The notes: generated from the sequence alone by a model not told the origin. Counted from the stretch's first letter, positions 25,187-35,188 are shown. The stretch: DNA of 64,000 nucleotides from Gammaproteobacteria bacterium UBA5109 (GCA_002414385.1 DHZH01000008.1:62001-126000); one strand, 5' to 3'. Program-made: numbers and translations.

Positions 25187-25202
25187 TGGCATTATGCTTG
25201 CT
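25187..25202 (+). promoter_or_regulatory. sigma-54 (-24/-12) promoter candidate for the first giant FecR gene
   Basis: TGGCATTATGCTTGCT has GG and GC elements separated by exactly 10 bases, and agrees with the RpoN consensus TGGCACG-N4-TTGCW at every position except CG read as TT. Transcription would start near 25212-25214, about 45 bp before the ATG at 25259. No enhancer-binding protein site was identified in 25039-25186. Confidence 0.5.
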
Positions 25203-25258
25203 TCGAAATAAGGCTTCACCCGACCTCGAAACAGATTTTATAGCAGAGACTTAATCAC

Positions 25259-28200
25259 ATGACGCATTTATTTCCGGCTTCGCGCAGCGCTTTCTTTTGT
25301 GTATTTATTCTCCTTTCTGCATTAACAGCATCGAATCTGCCAGGCACGGTACAGGCTCAGGAAAACCAGGCAATTGGCCGTGTGGTGACGAGCACGGGCT
25401 CCGTGACTGCCCGCGATCTTAATGGTGCCATACGGGCACTGAGTCGCCGTTCTGATATTTTTGTCGGGGATACAGTCATTACCGGCCCGAATGGTTTTGC
25501 CCAGCTGCGCATGGTGGATTCAGCGCAGATTTCTTTTAAAGCCGATACCGAATTCACTTTTTCCGCATACAACTCTGACGGACCCGGCGGTGCGGCCGAC
25601 AACGCTGTCATGGAAATGGTCAGGGGCGGATTCCGGACTATCTCCGGTACCATTGGTGAAGATCAGGGCGACGATTATCAGATCACTACCCAGTTCGCCA
25701 ATATTGGTATCCGTGGTACCACGCATGAAGCCGTAATTGATGCCGGCGCGCTCTTGACTGGTGTCTATGATGGCGGCACGACAATTGCGAATGCCCAGGG
25801 CAGCCTGAATACCGGTGAAAATGCCAATTTTGATTACAGCCAGACCTTCCCCGGTCAGGCACCTCAGGGATTACTGCAGCAACCCACCCAACTGGGACAG
25901 ATTAATCTGAACCAGGGTGCCGGTGCCGACGATGATGATGACGATGGTAATAATGATGCGGCCGATGATGATGCTAACGATGCTGCAGATGAAAATGATG
26001 ACGGAAATGCCGACGACGATAATGACGGTAATGGCGGTCTGGTAGATGCCGATGATGAAGATGCGGCTGCCCGTCCGATTGGTAACCAGGACGGCGACAA
26101 TAACAACGATGATGGTCCTGGCTTAATTGGCGGCAATCGCGGCAATGAACTGGCCAATGTTGACCCGGCCGATGATACTGACACCACACGAATTGTCGAT
26201 ATCAACCCGGCCGTGAATATTCGCGATGAAGATGATTTTGTCCGTGCCGGTGTCGGCGACATTGAAAATGAAGAAGAAAATACCAACGTTCTTTCCGATG
26301 CGGATATCGACAGCACCCGTGAACGAATTGGATTTATTCTCAGCCGCAATATCTCACCGGGAGCCATTTTCCCCGGTAATGTAACAAGCCTGGAGTCCGG
26401 GCAGCAGGTATTACTGATCGGCAATGACCTGAGCACCCCAAGAAATGTAGATAGCAGCCCGAATTTTATTTTCCAGGGTGGTGGTACTTTTCTTGAGTTT
26501 ATCGATGGCAATATTGTGGATGCTGCCCGCGGCGAAAATCCATACAACTTTCAAGCAGGACTCTGGGGCAGCGCAGACAATCCGGTGAGTTTATTTACTG
26601 ATTACACCGACAACACAAATTTTAATACCTATCAGGATCCCTTCATCGTTGTCAGTGTTGAACCTGCCCCGCTTGCTTCCCTCACCGGTGAAGTGGTTTA
26701 CATGAGCAATTTCGAAAGAATTCTGGGCGGCTCCAGCCTTGGTGGTGGCATTTCCGATTTCTTTACCGCCTTTGAAGTCGATTTCAGTGCCGGCCTGATC
26801 AATGAAGGCACCATGGATTTCTGTATCGGCGGCAATGGATTCTGTAACAATGAAGGTTCACAGCGATGGGAATTTGATTACAGTGGCACCGTCAGAGAGG
26901 GCTTTGTGGTTGCCTCTCCGGATTCGGCAACAGGCCGCATCAATGGCCAACGGGCCAGTATTTACGGCCTGATAGAAGGTGTGTTTACCGGCAATAATGG
27001 TGAAGCATTCCTTGGTGGTTTCAACCTGTTTTACGACCCGGACCTGGATGAGTTTCTGGGTGAAGGTGACAACTTTCAGGCTGTTGCCGTCGGCCTGCCT
27101 GAAACCCTGGTCGATGGTATTTTCCTACTGGAACAGGAGCGACGTGCCACCCGTGAAGAAATTGAAAGCCTGGATGATGATGCTTTCCTGGTACAGGAAG
27201 GTTATGCCCGTATTTTCCTTGGTTACAGTCGCCCCACTTCACTTGACCTGGAAAATTACGACAACTCGATTTTCTTTGTTGACAGCCGGTCCCGTCCTCG
27301 AATTGCATTGAGAGACCCCGGACTTGAAGTAGACATAAGCAGAGTCAATGACAACCTGGAAGACCCGATCAGCAAATTTTTTGATGTGAACTGGGAGCGC
27401 TGGGATGGCCCGCTGCTGACATACACCGACAATCTGGATACAACAGAATTTACCGACGGTGCCAATGACCAGGTTCATGACATCGCCTATTTTGCCCGCT
27501 TCAATGATGCTTCTCATCTGTATGATGTAACTGGTCATTACGATCAAGTTTTAGGTTTTGTTGGTGAGAATGATGAAGGCACTGCAATCTCCATGTTGAG
27601 CATGGAGTTTGACATTAACTTTTCCGGCAATCTGCAAAATATCACTAACGGTCGACTTGAAATTGAAACCGATTACAACGAAGGCTGGCTGGTCTTTTTC
27701 GAAGGAGACCTGATTGACAACATTGTCGAGTTTGATCTGCTCGCATCGGGTGCTTCAGAAAATACCGGCATCTATGACTCAGATGGTTTACTGGTGGGCG
27801 GCATCGACACTGATGACAGTAACATGCAGGGAGCCATTGTTTCCGGAAGAGATTTTGAAGGTGGAGAGAACCCGGCCTTACTGAGCAGCTTCTATTTCCG
27901 TGAAGACAGTAATGATCCGAATCGTGCCAGACTGTCCGGACTGGCGCTGGTCGGCCGTGATGATGTCAGCTTTGTTGACATCGGCCTTTCCGGATTACTC
28001 AGTGATGAACAGCTTTTTGCCGCAACCACCGCTGATAACAACGCTTATACCGGCATGATAAACATCCCCGGAATGCAGCAAAACCCGATACTGGAAACCG
28101 GACTTGGACTCGATTTTGAATCAGTTGAAAGTGACCTGATTGACGTCTTCTTCCTCGACCTCGAAGGAGATCCCTCTTACGATGATTATGCAGCCGTATT

Positions 28201-29734
28201 TGAATTTAACCAGTCCTTTTCAGAGTTTGGCAGCGGTAATACCTTCTCCAGCAGCAATGCCAATTATTTCCTGCAAATGGCGGCCTGGAATGACAGCAAT
28301 GGCATGGGAGACCTGACTAAATTTGCCACGATGTCAGGAGAAAATTTCTTTGATGAGGAAAACTTCAACACCCCGGTATTCTGGAATAATTTCTCCCCAA
28401 CAGAATTTTCCACCAGCTTGAACGGCCGTTTCTCCACTGTACTGGAAGCATTTGGCATCATTAACTATGACAATCAGGGAGCCGGCACCAGTTTCGTGAA
28501 ACCCATTGATCAATTCAGTATGGAATTCGATGTTGATTTTGGCAGTGGATTCATTTCCAACGGCAACATGCATTCCAGTGTACAGGCAGACGATTTTCAG
28601 ACATCAGGTATTGAATATAACTGGATGACATATTTTAGCGGCGTAATTAGCGGCGGTGAGACCACACTGACACCAAGCTCGGTTTCTTTTGTAAAAACTG
28701 TAAATGGCGACTCTGTTGCTTCCTATGATGCCAGTTATGGCATGAACAATGAGATCATTGCTGATTTCACCGGTGACACAGACACCCCAATTCTGACCGG
28801 CTCCTACTTCTTTGATCACCTGGAATTATCACCTTCAACTTTCTACGCCGCAGCGGCAGGAAACTTTGCCACCACGGGAATCGTTGATGCCCGTTTGAGT
28901 ACGACAGAAATGTTCCAGATGGAGCATCACGTCGGTATGATAATTGATGGCGCCCATATTGATGGTGGCGGCAACCTGGTGCCAGGCTCAATTTCATTTG
29001 GTCTTGCTTCACATCCAGCATACAGCGGTGGCACTTCTCCTGTATTCGGCATTAATGACCGAGGCATGCAGGTTTTTGAAGGTGTCGACCTGGCTCTTGA
29101 TCAGCCATTTGATGAAGTGCTAACTGGCACTTCCAGTGCTAATGTCCTCGGCGCTGAACTTGAAGTTATTGATAGTGAAGCTGACCTGAATTACCAGATT
29201 GCACTAGGATACTGGGATTCAGGTGATATGACAGTCATGCATAACCAGCTGGACAACATGCAAACCTCCAGCCTGGATCAGGAAATATTCTGGGCTAATG
29301 TTATTCCGGCAGATATATCTGAATTAACAGGTACCAATACCTTTAACAGTACTGGCGACTATATCGGCAATGGCAGTAGCGGCCAGGTAAATAACCTGAG
29401 CATGTCATTTATGGTCAACTTCGATACAAGCACCATCAGCGGTGGTTCACTAAATATTGGCGATATGTACAGTGATGAATGGAATGTTGCTTTTAGTGGC
29501 GGCAATATCAATGGTTCACTTGTGCAGTTTACTGGCATCACTGGTAATTATCTGGAATTTAGCTCCCCTGTATGTAGCAACTGTGTAACAGGGCAAATCG
29601 GTGGCATTTTCGCAGAAGATGTCACTGGGGAACCAACCGGATTTGCTGCTGGATTTACTCTGAACAACTCACTGGGAACCACTCTGGAGGATTTTGTACA
29701 GGGAGCGGCTATTCTGACGAGCGAAGCGCTTTGA
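25259..29734 (+). CDS. giant exported FecR-domain protein with repeated beta-rich modules (paralogue 1)
   Basis: A 1491-aa protein of unknown function. A Sec signal peptide (residues 1-33, ending TVQA) is followed by a FecR-type domain at about 38-165: a basic QxxGxV-like start, RRSDIFVGDTVITG and NIGIRGTTHEAVI. An Asp/Asn/Gly-rich acidic linker spans about 222-335. From 350 to the end come related beta-strand-rich modules with alternating F-x-VDF/FDINF, GGF-x-L and W-x-x-F-x-G patterns, reminiscent of the small beta-barrels of transferrin-binding-protein-like surface proteins. Cysteines occur in pairs (C-x6-C near 520, C-x2-C near 1437), suggesting disulfides. No sigma/anti-sigma partner is adjacent, so it is not a FecIR signalling system. 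Paralogue 2 follows. No anchor motif (LPXTG, PEP-CTERM, lipobox) is seen. Confidence 0.85.
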   Translation: MTHLFPASRSAFFCVFILLSALTASNLPGTVQAQENQAIGRVVTSTGSVTARDLNGAIRALSRRSDIFVGDTVITGPNGFAQLRMVDSAQISFKADTEFTFSAYNSDGPGGAADNAVMEMVRGGFRTISGTIGEDQGDDYQITTQFANIGIRGTTHEAVIDAGALLTGVYDGGTTIANAQGSLNTGENANFDYSQTFPGQAPQGLLQQPTQLGQINLNQGAGADDDDDDGNNDAADDDANDAADENDDGNADDDNDGNGGLVDADDEDAAARPIGNQDGDNNNDDGPGLIGGNRGNELANVDPADDTDTTRIVDINPAVNIRDEDDFVRAGVGDIENEEENTNVLSDADIDSTRERIGFILSRNISPGAIFPGNVTSLESGQQVLLIGNDLSTPRNVDSSPNFIFQGGGTFLEFIDGNIVDAARGENPYNFQAGLWGSADNPVSLFTDYTDNTNFNTYQDPFIVVSVEPAPLASLTGEVVYMSNFERILGGSSLGGGISDFFTAFEVDFSAGLINEGTMDFCIGGNGFCNNEGSQRWEFDYSGTVREGFVVASPDSATGRINGQRASIYGLIEGVFTGNNGEAFLGGFNLFYDPDLDEFLGEGDNFQAVAVGLPETLVDGIFLLEQERRATREEIESLDDDAFLVQEGYARIFLGYSRPTSLDLENYDNSIFFVDSRSRPRIALRDPGLEVDISRVNDNLEDPISKFFDVNWERWDGPLLTYTDNLDTTEFTDGANDQVHDIAYFARFNDASHLYDVTGHYDQVLGFVGENDEGTAISMLSMEFDINFSGNLQNITNGRLEIETDYNEGWLVFFEGDLIDNIVEFDLLASGASENTGIYDSDGLLVGGIDTDDSNMQGAIVSGRDFEGGENPALLSSFYFREDSNDPNRARLSGLALVGRDDVSFVDIGLSGLLSDEQLFAATTADNNAYTGMINIPGMQQNPILETGLGLDFESVESDLIDVFFLDLEGDPSYDDYAAVFEFNQSFSEFGSGNTFSSSNANYFLQMAAWNDSNGMGDLTKFATMSGENFFDEENFNTPVFWNNFSPTEFSTSLNGRFSTVLEAFGIINYDNQGAGTSFVKPIDQFSMEFDVDFGSGFISNGNMHSSVQADDFQTSGIEYNWMTYFSGVISGGETTLTPSSVSFVKTVNGDSVASYDASYGMNNEIIADFTGDTDTPILTGSYFFDHLELSPSTFYAAAAGNFATTGIVDARLSTTEMFQMEHHVGMIIDGAHIDGGGNLVPGSISFGLASHPAYSGGTSPVFGINDRGMQVFEGVDLALDQPFDEVLTGTSSANVLGAELEVIDSEADLNYQIALGYWDSGDMTVMHNQLDNMQTSSLDQEIFWANVIPADISELTGTNTFNSTGDYIGNGSSGQVNNLSMSFMVNFDTSTISGGSLNIGDMYSDEWNVAFSGGNINGSLVQFTGITGNYLEFSSPVCSNCVTGQIGGIFAEDVTGEPTGFAAGFTLNNSLGTTLEDFVQGAAILTSEAL

Positions 29735-29777
29735 TCTGGACAGCCCGTCGATTCTTCCCTTTTCCGCGAAAATAGTG

Positions 29778-29803
29778 AAAAATGTGTTCCACTGCACATT
29801 TTT
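29778..29803 (+). terminator. AT-rich hairpin between the two giant genes
   Basis: AAAAATGTG (29778-29786) pairs perfectly with CACATTTTT (29795-29803), loop 8 nt, ending in a T run. It begins 43 bp after the first stop codon and could end that transcript, implying a separate promoter for the second gene in 29804-29883. That region is AT-rich, but no promoter stood out. Confidence 0.5.
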
Positions 29804-29883
29804 GATATCAGTTTTACATTATTTTTTGTCCACATAAGCTCTTGATATACAAAAAATAACAATAACGCGACACAGGGTCTGTT

Positions 29884-32800
29884 ATGACACTTCGAAGCCC
29901 GTTACGAATGATCTTTCGTTTCACAGGTGCGTTGGTTCTAATTTTCGCTCTTTTCTCAACATCCTCTTATGCCCAGGAACAGCAGGTAATTGGCCGGGTT
30001 GTCTCGGCAACCGGTAGTGTTATTGCCCGCGATACTGCTGGTACCGAACGTGAGTTGCAGCGTCGTTCAGATATTTTTGCCGGCGATACGGTAATAACCG
30101 GCCCCAATGGTCTGGCTCAGTTTCGTATGGTGGACTCGGCGCAGATATCCTTTAAATCAGATACCGTTTTTACCTTTGAAGAATATAACAACGACGGCCC
30201 CGGTGGCGCGCCTGACAGTGCCCTGATGAACATGGTTCAGGGTGGTTTTCGCACCATTTCCGGGACGATCGGCGACGATGACGCCGATAACTACGAAATT
30301 TCCACCCAGTTCGCCAGTATCGGTATTCGCGGTACCACCCATGAAGCGGTGATTGATGGTGGTGCTCTGCTGACCGGTGTCTATGATGGCGGGACGACGA
30401 TATCGAATAACCAGGGCGCACTGGATACAGGTGATGATGCCAACTTTGACTACAGCCAGACTCTTCCCGGCCAGCCACCGCAGGGCTTGCTGCAGCAGCC
30501 ACAGCAATTGGGTCAGATCAACCTGAACCCCGGACTGAACGGCGATAATGGCGGTGACGATGATGATGCCGACGATAACGACGGCAACGATGATGGCGAC
30601 GGTAATAATGATGACGGCGATGGCAACGATGACGCAAATGCCGATGAAGAGCAGAACAATGATGATGGAAATGGCGATAATGCCGGCGATGATGGACAGA
30701 ACAACGCCAATAATGCTGATGCCGGCAATAACGACGACGAGGATGAAGGTGGCCTGACTGATGCAGATAATGAAGATCCGGGTGCCCGGGCACTGGGTAA
30801 TCAGCAGGGTGGCAACCCCGGCGTTGGTAATAACAATGACGGTGATGATCCTGTTCTTGAGCTGACTCAGGAAGATGACGCCGATATCAATCCGGTTAAC
30901 GATGTTCGTGATGAAGATGACTTTGAAGAAACCGGTACCGGCAATATTGCCCGGGGCAACAGTGGTAATAACAACGGCAATAACGGAAATAACAATAACA
31001 ATGGTAACGGCAACACTCCGCAGCCGGAACCTGAGCCGGAACCCGAACCAGATCTTCAACCGGAACCCAGTTTGGCCATTGAGCCAAGTGAAGAATTTGC
31101 CTTGCTGGCTGGCAATGCAGGCTTCAATACCAGTTTCGAACCGACTTTACTGACAGAGATCACCGGCTCCTATGCCGATGTAATTGCCTTTAATGGTGCC
31201 GGTGATATCGGCGGTGCAATTTCTGCAACGGCTATTGATGGGGAAAACAGCACCCCGATTACAGCACTATCCATGACCTTTGATCTGAATTTTTCTGCCA
31301 GCATTGGTAATGTCACTGATGGATTACTGACTGTAGTCCTTGGCGATGCCCCGACCCCGATTACCTACAGCGTGAATTTCACCGGAACCATTGCGGAAAG
31401 TATTGCTGACTTTATTATTGCCGCCTCTTCCAGCCGAACTGCCGGAGATGCCGTTACATCGCTTGATCTCGACCTGAGCACACTGGAAGGCCTGATGGTT
31501 GATGATGGCGAAGTCCCTGCCCTGTTCAGCGAATTCTTCCTGGTTGACTCAGAAGGTCTGGGGGTTGAAGGCCAGACCCTGGTCGGTATTGCAGCGGAAG
31601 TCGAACCCGAGCCAGAACCTGAGCCTGTTGATTTCGGCACAGTCGATCGCCTTGGTTTTACCCTGGGTCGTTTCATTGAGTCTGAATTTATTTTTGCCGG
31701 AAACACTTCTTCCATTGAATCCGGTAGCCCGATCTGGCTGGCTGGCAATGATTTAACAACTCCACGGGTTGTTGATGAAACACCACCTTATATCTTTGCC
31801 AATGCTTTCGAGGGCTTCATCAGCGCAGAAGACTTTGGTGGCACTGTGGCTCCCCTGTCCTCTTTCACGACCAGCGCAAACGGTAATATCGATTATGATA
31901 TTCAGCTGGGTCTCTGGGGTATTGATCCCGAGAATAGCCCGCTGTTGTTTTTCTCTGACTACAGTGACAATTCTCAGCTGACGCTGGTCAATAGCGAAAT
32001 GCTGCTGGTTTCTGCCCCTCCCCTGCCTCTGGCTGATCTCGAAGGCACCGCCCGATTTATGAGTCTGGATGAGGTCATAATCGGCGGCTCCAGCACGATT
32101 GACAGTAACGGCGGATTATCCGCAGGAACCCTGGGCATTTCAGAATTCATGACCCGCTTTAATGTCGACTTCGGTTCAGCCTCGCTCACCGAAGGTTATA
32201 TGACCTTTTGCCTGGCCTTTGTAGGCAGCTGTTCAGAAAGCTCACAGCGCTGGCAGTTCAATTATGAAGGTGATGTCATCGACGGCTATGTGGTCGCCAT
32301 GCCGATAGCAAACAGCGGGACGATTAATAATGAAAGCGCTGATATCAATGGCGATATTCATGGTGTTTTCACCGGCGATACTATTGCTGCCCTGATTGGC
32401 GGGTTTAATCTGGTTTCCACTCCCCATTCCGAATCCAGTCTGGACTCCGCCGCTGTTGATGCCATTTTCCTCGCTGAGCGAGAAGAGCGTTTCAGTTTTG
32501 ACGAATATGACTCACTGGATCGAACCGCATTCCTGGTGCAGGAAGGCTATGCCCGGATATTACTGGGAGATTCCCGTGCCACCTCCAGTGGCGGCGGGGA
32601 TTCTGATATTCCAATTCTGTTTATTGATCGCCGCAGCAGACCCAACCTGGTACTGAGAGATGATGTTGATGCAGTTTCTGTCAGCCAGATAAACCTGGGA
32701 CTTTCCCCGGCAGTCAGTGAGGCTTTCGGCGTTAACTGGGAACGCTGGAGTGGCCCGGTATTTGCCTATGATGACAACCTGGTTGGTGAAAGTGTTCTGG

Positions 32801-35079
32801 AAAATGCTTCAGGTGATTTCATTCATGACGTAGCCTATTTCTCAACTTTCGAAGTGTCTGACATGACCGAGATTAGCGGCCGCTATGAAACGGTACTTGG
32901 ATACATGGGAGAAGGCGACATGGGCACCGCTATCAGCGGTTTTGACATGAGTTTCGATATCAACTTCTCCAACTCCATGAACAATATTGAAAACGGCAAG
33001 GTCCTGATTGATGTTGGCAGTGGCGAATCATGGCTGGCCTTTTTCGAGGGTAACCTGGTTAATAATATTGTTGAATTCGATATCCTTGAAAGCAACCCGT
33101 TTGATAACAGCGAGTTATCCGGAATCTATAACGGCAGTCTGGTATTCCAGAATGAAATTGATACCGATGACAGCAATATGCAGGGAGCCATTGTTGATGA
33201 TGGAGAAAGCCCTGCTCTTCTGAGCAGTTTCTATTTCCGGGAAGAAGCGCCTTATCTTAATTCTGAAGTTAGACAGGCCGTAATGGGTGTCGGTCTGGTC
33301 GGTATCACTGACGACCTGCGCTTCAATAATGCAGGGATAGATACTGGCGGCATTTTACAGAGTGACCTGAACAATATTGGTGTTGCAGTCATTGGCAATC
33401 CTTACGATGTAGCCACCAATAATATTGAGGGTGATATCCAGGATTATATTTTCCCGATCTTTGGTTCAGATACTACTTCAATTTCTGATCGCCCAATTTT
33501 CGGACAGTTCACGCCGACGAATGGTAGCAATCCGTATTATCTAAGCCTGGAAAGGGTTTTCGTTAATCAGAACAACAGCACTTCATCAGATATTTTTTAT
33601 TCCAATGTTGGCGGACATAATGTTGACTGGGGATTCTGGGATAGCCCGGGTAGCAGCAACAATGGTCTCTTTGCTTTCACTGACCGGCAGGATACCGAAG
33701 TCAGCGAGAACAGCTTCAAATTCATGCCCTGGCTGCTGGTTAATGATCCGGTAATCAGTAGTTATAAAGGAACGGCAACTTACAGTTATGTCGTTGATGC
33801 TATCGGCGCAAATGATACCGATGAAATTGAGAGTTTATTTACAGCTTTTGATGTGAATTTTGACAGTGCCACAGTTGATGACGGATTTATAGAAGTTTGT
33901 GCAGGTTCAGGCACTGACTGTATTGAAGGTGCGGGGACTGTCTGGTCTGGCACTTTCGATGCAACGATTAGTGGCGGATTTCTGAACTCTACATCTGTAA
34001 GCGGCACAATTTCCCATGAAGACCCTCCCCCCTTCAGCGGAGAGATTGCCGGAGCATTCACCTCTCCCAATGGAGACGACTCTACAGCCCCCTATAACGC
34101 TTTTGCTGGCGGTCTTAACTTTGTTAACGGCTACGATAACAGTGAATATTTGAGTGGATTATTCCTGGTTGAGCGAGAAGCTCGACTGAATGCGGCACAA
34201 ATCCAGGAAATGAATCATCATGTCGCGATGCTTCTGGAAGGATCATACATTGACGAATCCAATAATCTGGTTCCCGGATCAATTTCATTTGGTCGTGCTT
34301 CCCACCCTCTGGTGGATGGAGTAAGCAGTAGCATGACATCACCAAACATTGGCGTGAATGACAGGGGATCCCAGGTTTTTGGTTCAGTAGATATGAGCCA
34401 GCCTTTTGATGAGGTGCTTACAGGTACTTCTGAAATATCTGCAGTCAGCAACAACTATGTTGATGATATTGTAGTCAGCGCCGGGGGATTTGAAGTCGAC
34501 TGGGGATACTGGAACTCATCAAACATGAGCGTTTTGCATAACCAGTTTGATGAAACGCAGACAATGACTCCAGATGCCGAGCACTTCTGGGCAAACATCA
34601 TCCCCTCTGATGCGATGGAAATCGCAGACCGAACCGGTTCTTACACTTATTATGATACATATAACTTTGTCGGCACCAGTTCAAATGGTGTACTCGAACA
34701 TATGTCCATGTATTTTGATGTGAATTTCCAGGATGCAACACCAATCGGCACCGGTTATCTTGAAGCTGGAGATGGTGAACTTTACTGGGACGTTGATATT
34801 ACTGGCGGAACTATTGATGGTTCCTTTGTAAAATTCACTACAGACCTGGGCAACCTCAGCAACTGGGATGCTGCTGTAATTACCCCCTGCTCTGGGTGCG
34901 TAGTCGCTGACATACAGGGTGTTTTCACCGGTACCGAGACCTACGACATGTCTAACAACCCGCTTGAAGCTGGTGGATTCGCTGCAGGATTCCTGTTGAA
35001 TAACTCACTTGATCCCAACAACAGTATCGAGTTTATACAGGGCTTTGGAACGCTTGAGTCTGGTTCCGCTGAATTTTAA
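29884..35079 (+). CDS. giant exported FecR-domain protein with repeated beta-rich modules (paralogue 2)
   Basis: A 1731-aa paralogue of the preceding protein. The signal peptide is residues 1-30 (ending SSYA) and the FecR domain spans about 35-160, with near-identical motifs (RRSDIFAGDTVITGPNG, SIGIRGTTHEAVIDGGALL). The acidic linker runs from about 219 to 380, ending in an Asn/Gly run. Pro-Glu spacers at about 380-395 and 574-582 frame an extra module that paralogue 1 lacks. The following modules align with paralogue 1 in order (LVQEGYARILLG, VNWERWSGP, DTDDSNMQGAIV, NNLVPGSISFGRASHP). Cysteine pairs C-x6-C occur near 775 and 1337 and C-x2-C near 1667. Likely tandem duplication plus module gain or loss. 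Its 3' end is convergent with tRNA-Pro. Function unknown; surface or matrix role is inference. Confidence 0.85.
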   Translation: MTLRSPLRMIFRFTGALVLIFALFSTSSYAQEQQVIGRVVSATGSVIARDTAGTERELQRRSDIFAGDTVITGPNGLAQFRMVDSAQISFKSDTVFTFEEYNNDGPGGAPDSALMNMVQGGFRTISGTIGDDDADNYEISTQFASIGIRGTTHEAVIDGGALLTGVYDGGTTISNNQGALDTGDDANFDYSQTLPGQPPQGLLQQPQQLGQINLNPGLNGDNGGDDDDADDNDGNDDGDGNNDDGDGNDDANADEEQNNDDGNGDNAGDDGQNNANNADAGNNDDEDEGGLTDADNEDPGARALGNQQGGNPGVGNNNDGDDPVLELTQEDDADINPVNDVRDEDDFEETGTGNIARGNSGNNNGNNGNNNNNGNGNTPQPEPEPEPEPDLQPEPSLAIEPSEEFALLAGNAGFNTSFEPTLLTEITGSYADVIAFNGAGDIGGAISATAIDGENSTPITALSMTFDLNFSASIGNVTDGLLTVVLGDAPTPITYSVNFTGTIAESIADFIIAASSSRTAGDAVTSLDLDLSTLEGLMVDDGEVPALFSEFFLVDSEGLGVEGQTLVGIAAEVEPEPEPEPVDFGTVDRLGFTLGRFIESEFIFAGNTSSIESGSPIWLAGNDLTTPRVVDETPPYIFANAFEGFISAEDFGGTVAPLSSFTTSANGNIDYDIQLGLWGIDPENSPLLFFSDYSDNSQLTLVNSEMLLVSAPPLPLADLEGTARFMSLDEVIIGGSSTIDSNGGLSAGTLGISEFMTRFNVDFGSASLTEGYMTFCLAFVGSCSESSQRWQFNYEGDVIDGYVVAMPIANSGTINNESADINGDIHGVFTGDTIAALIGGFNLVSTPHSESSLDSAAVDAIFLAEREERFSFDEYDSLDRTAFLVQEGYARILLGDSRATSSGGGDSDIPILFIDRRSRPNLVLRDDVDAVSVSQINLGLSPAVSEAFGVNWERWSGPVFAYDDNLVGESVLENASGDFIHDVAYFSTFEVSDMTEISGRYETVLGYMGEGDMGTAISGFDMSFDINFSNSMNNIENGKVLIDVGSGESWLAFFEGNLVNNIVEFDILESNPFDNSELSGIYNGSLVFQNEIDTDDSNMQGAIVDDGESPALLSSFYFREEAPYLNSEVRQAVMGVGLVGITDDLRFNNAGIDTGGILQSDLNNIGVAVIGNPYDVATNNIEGDIQDYIFPIFGSDTTSISDRPIFGQFTPTNGSNPYYLSLERVFVNQNNSTSSDIFYSNVGGHNVDWGFWDSPGSSNNGLFAFTDRQDTEVSENSFKFMPWLLVNDPVISSYKGTATYSYVVDAIGANDTDEIESLFTAFDVNFDSATVDDGFIEVCAGSGTDCIEGAGTVWSGTFDATISGGFLNSTSVSGTISHEDPPPFSGEIAGAFTSPNGDDSTAPYNAFAGGLNFVNGYDNSEYLSGLFLVEREARLNAAQIQEMNHHVAMLLEGSYIDESNNLVPGSISFGRASHPLVDGVSSSMTSPNIGVNDRGSQVFGSVDMSQPFDEVLTGTSEISAVSNNYVDDIVVSAGGFEVDWGYWNSSNMSVLHNQFDETQTMTPDAEHFWANIIPSDAMEIADRTGSYTYYDTYNFVGTSSNGVLEHMSMYFDVNFQDATPIGTGYLEAGDGELYWDVDITGGTIDGSFVKFTTDLGNLSNWDAAVITPCSGCVVADIQGVFTGTETYDMSNNPLEAGGFAAGFLLNNSLDPNNSIEFIQGFGTLESGSAEF

Positions 35080-35096
35080 TAAGAGTTTATGAAAAT

Positions 35097-35173
35097 TGGT
35101 CGGAGTGGCGGGATTTGAACCCACGACCACCACACCCCCAGTGTGGTGCGCTACCAGGCTGCGCTACACTCCG
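35097..35173 (-). tRNA. tRNA-Pro (anticodon GGG), CCA encoded
   Basis: The minus strand begins CGGAGTGTAGCGCAGCC and ends in the paired acceptor CACTCCG, discriminator A and genomic CCA. The anticodon stem CCACA/TGTGG encloses loop CTGGGGG, giving GGG. The T-arm contains GGTTCAAATCC. It is 16 bp after the MerR-family gene on the same strand, as in many Pseudomonas-type ihfA operons. Confidence 0.96.
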
Positions 35174-35188
35174 ATTTGGAAAGGATAA

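Noticed and set aside
25974..26547. Minus-strand Ser/Pro- and His-rich frames inside paralogue 1
   Set aside because: Again antisense of the acidic linker, with no start context.
30157..31059. 300-codon minus-strand frame rich in Ile and Val within paralogue 2
   Set aside because: It is the antisense of the Asp/Asn repeat linker (GAT/AAC read as ATC/GTT); composition is an artefact.
25259..35079. FecIR-type iron-signalling system
   Set aside because: Only the FecR-type domain is present, behind a signal peptide; there is no adjacent sigma factor or TonB receptor, so the label anti-sigma regulator is not supported.
35080..35173. tRNA-Pro as an integration site for the giant gene pair
   Set aside because: No integrase and no duplicated tRNA 3' segment could be found between 25039 and 35096.
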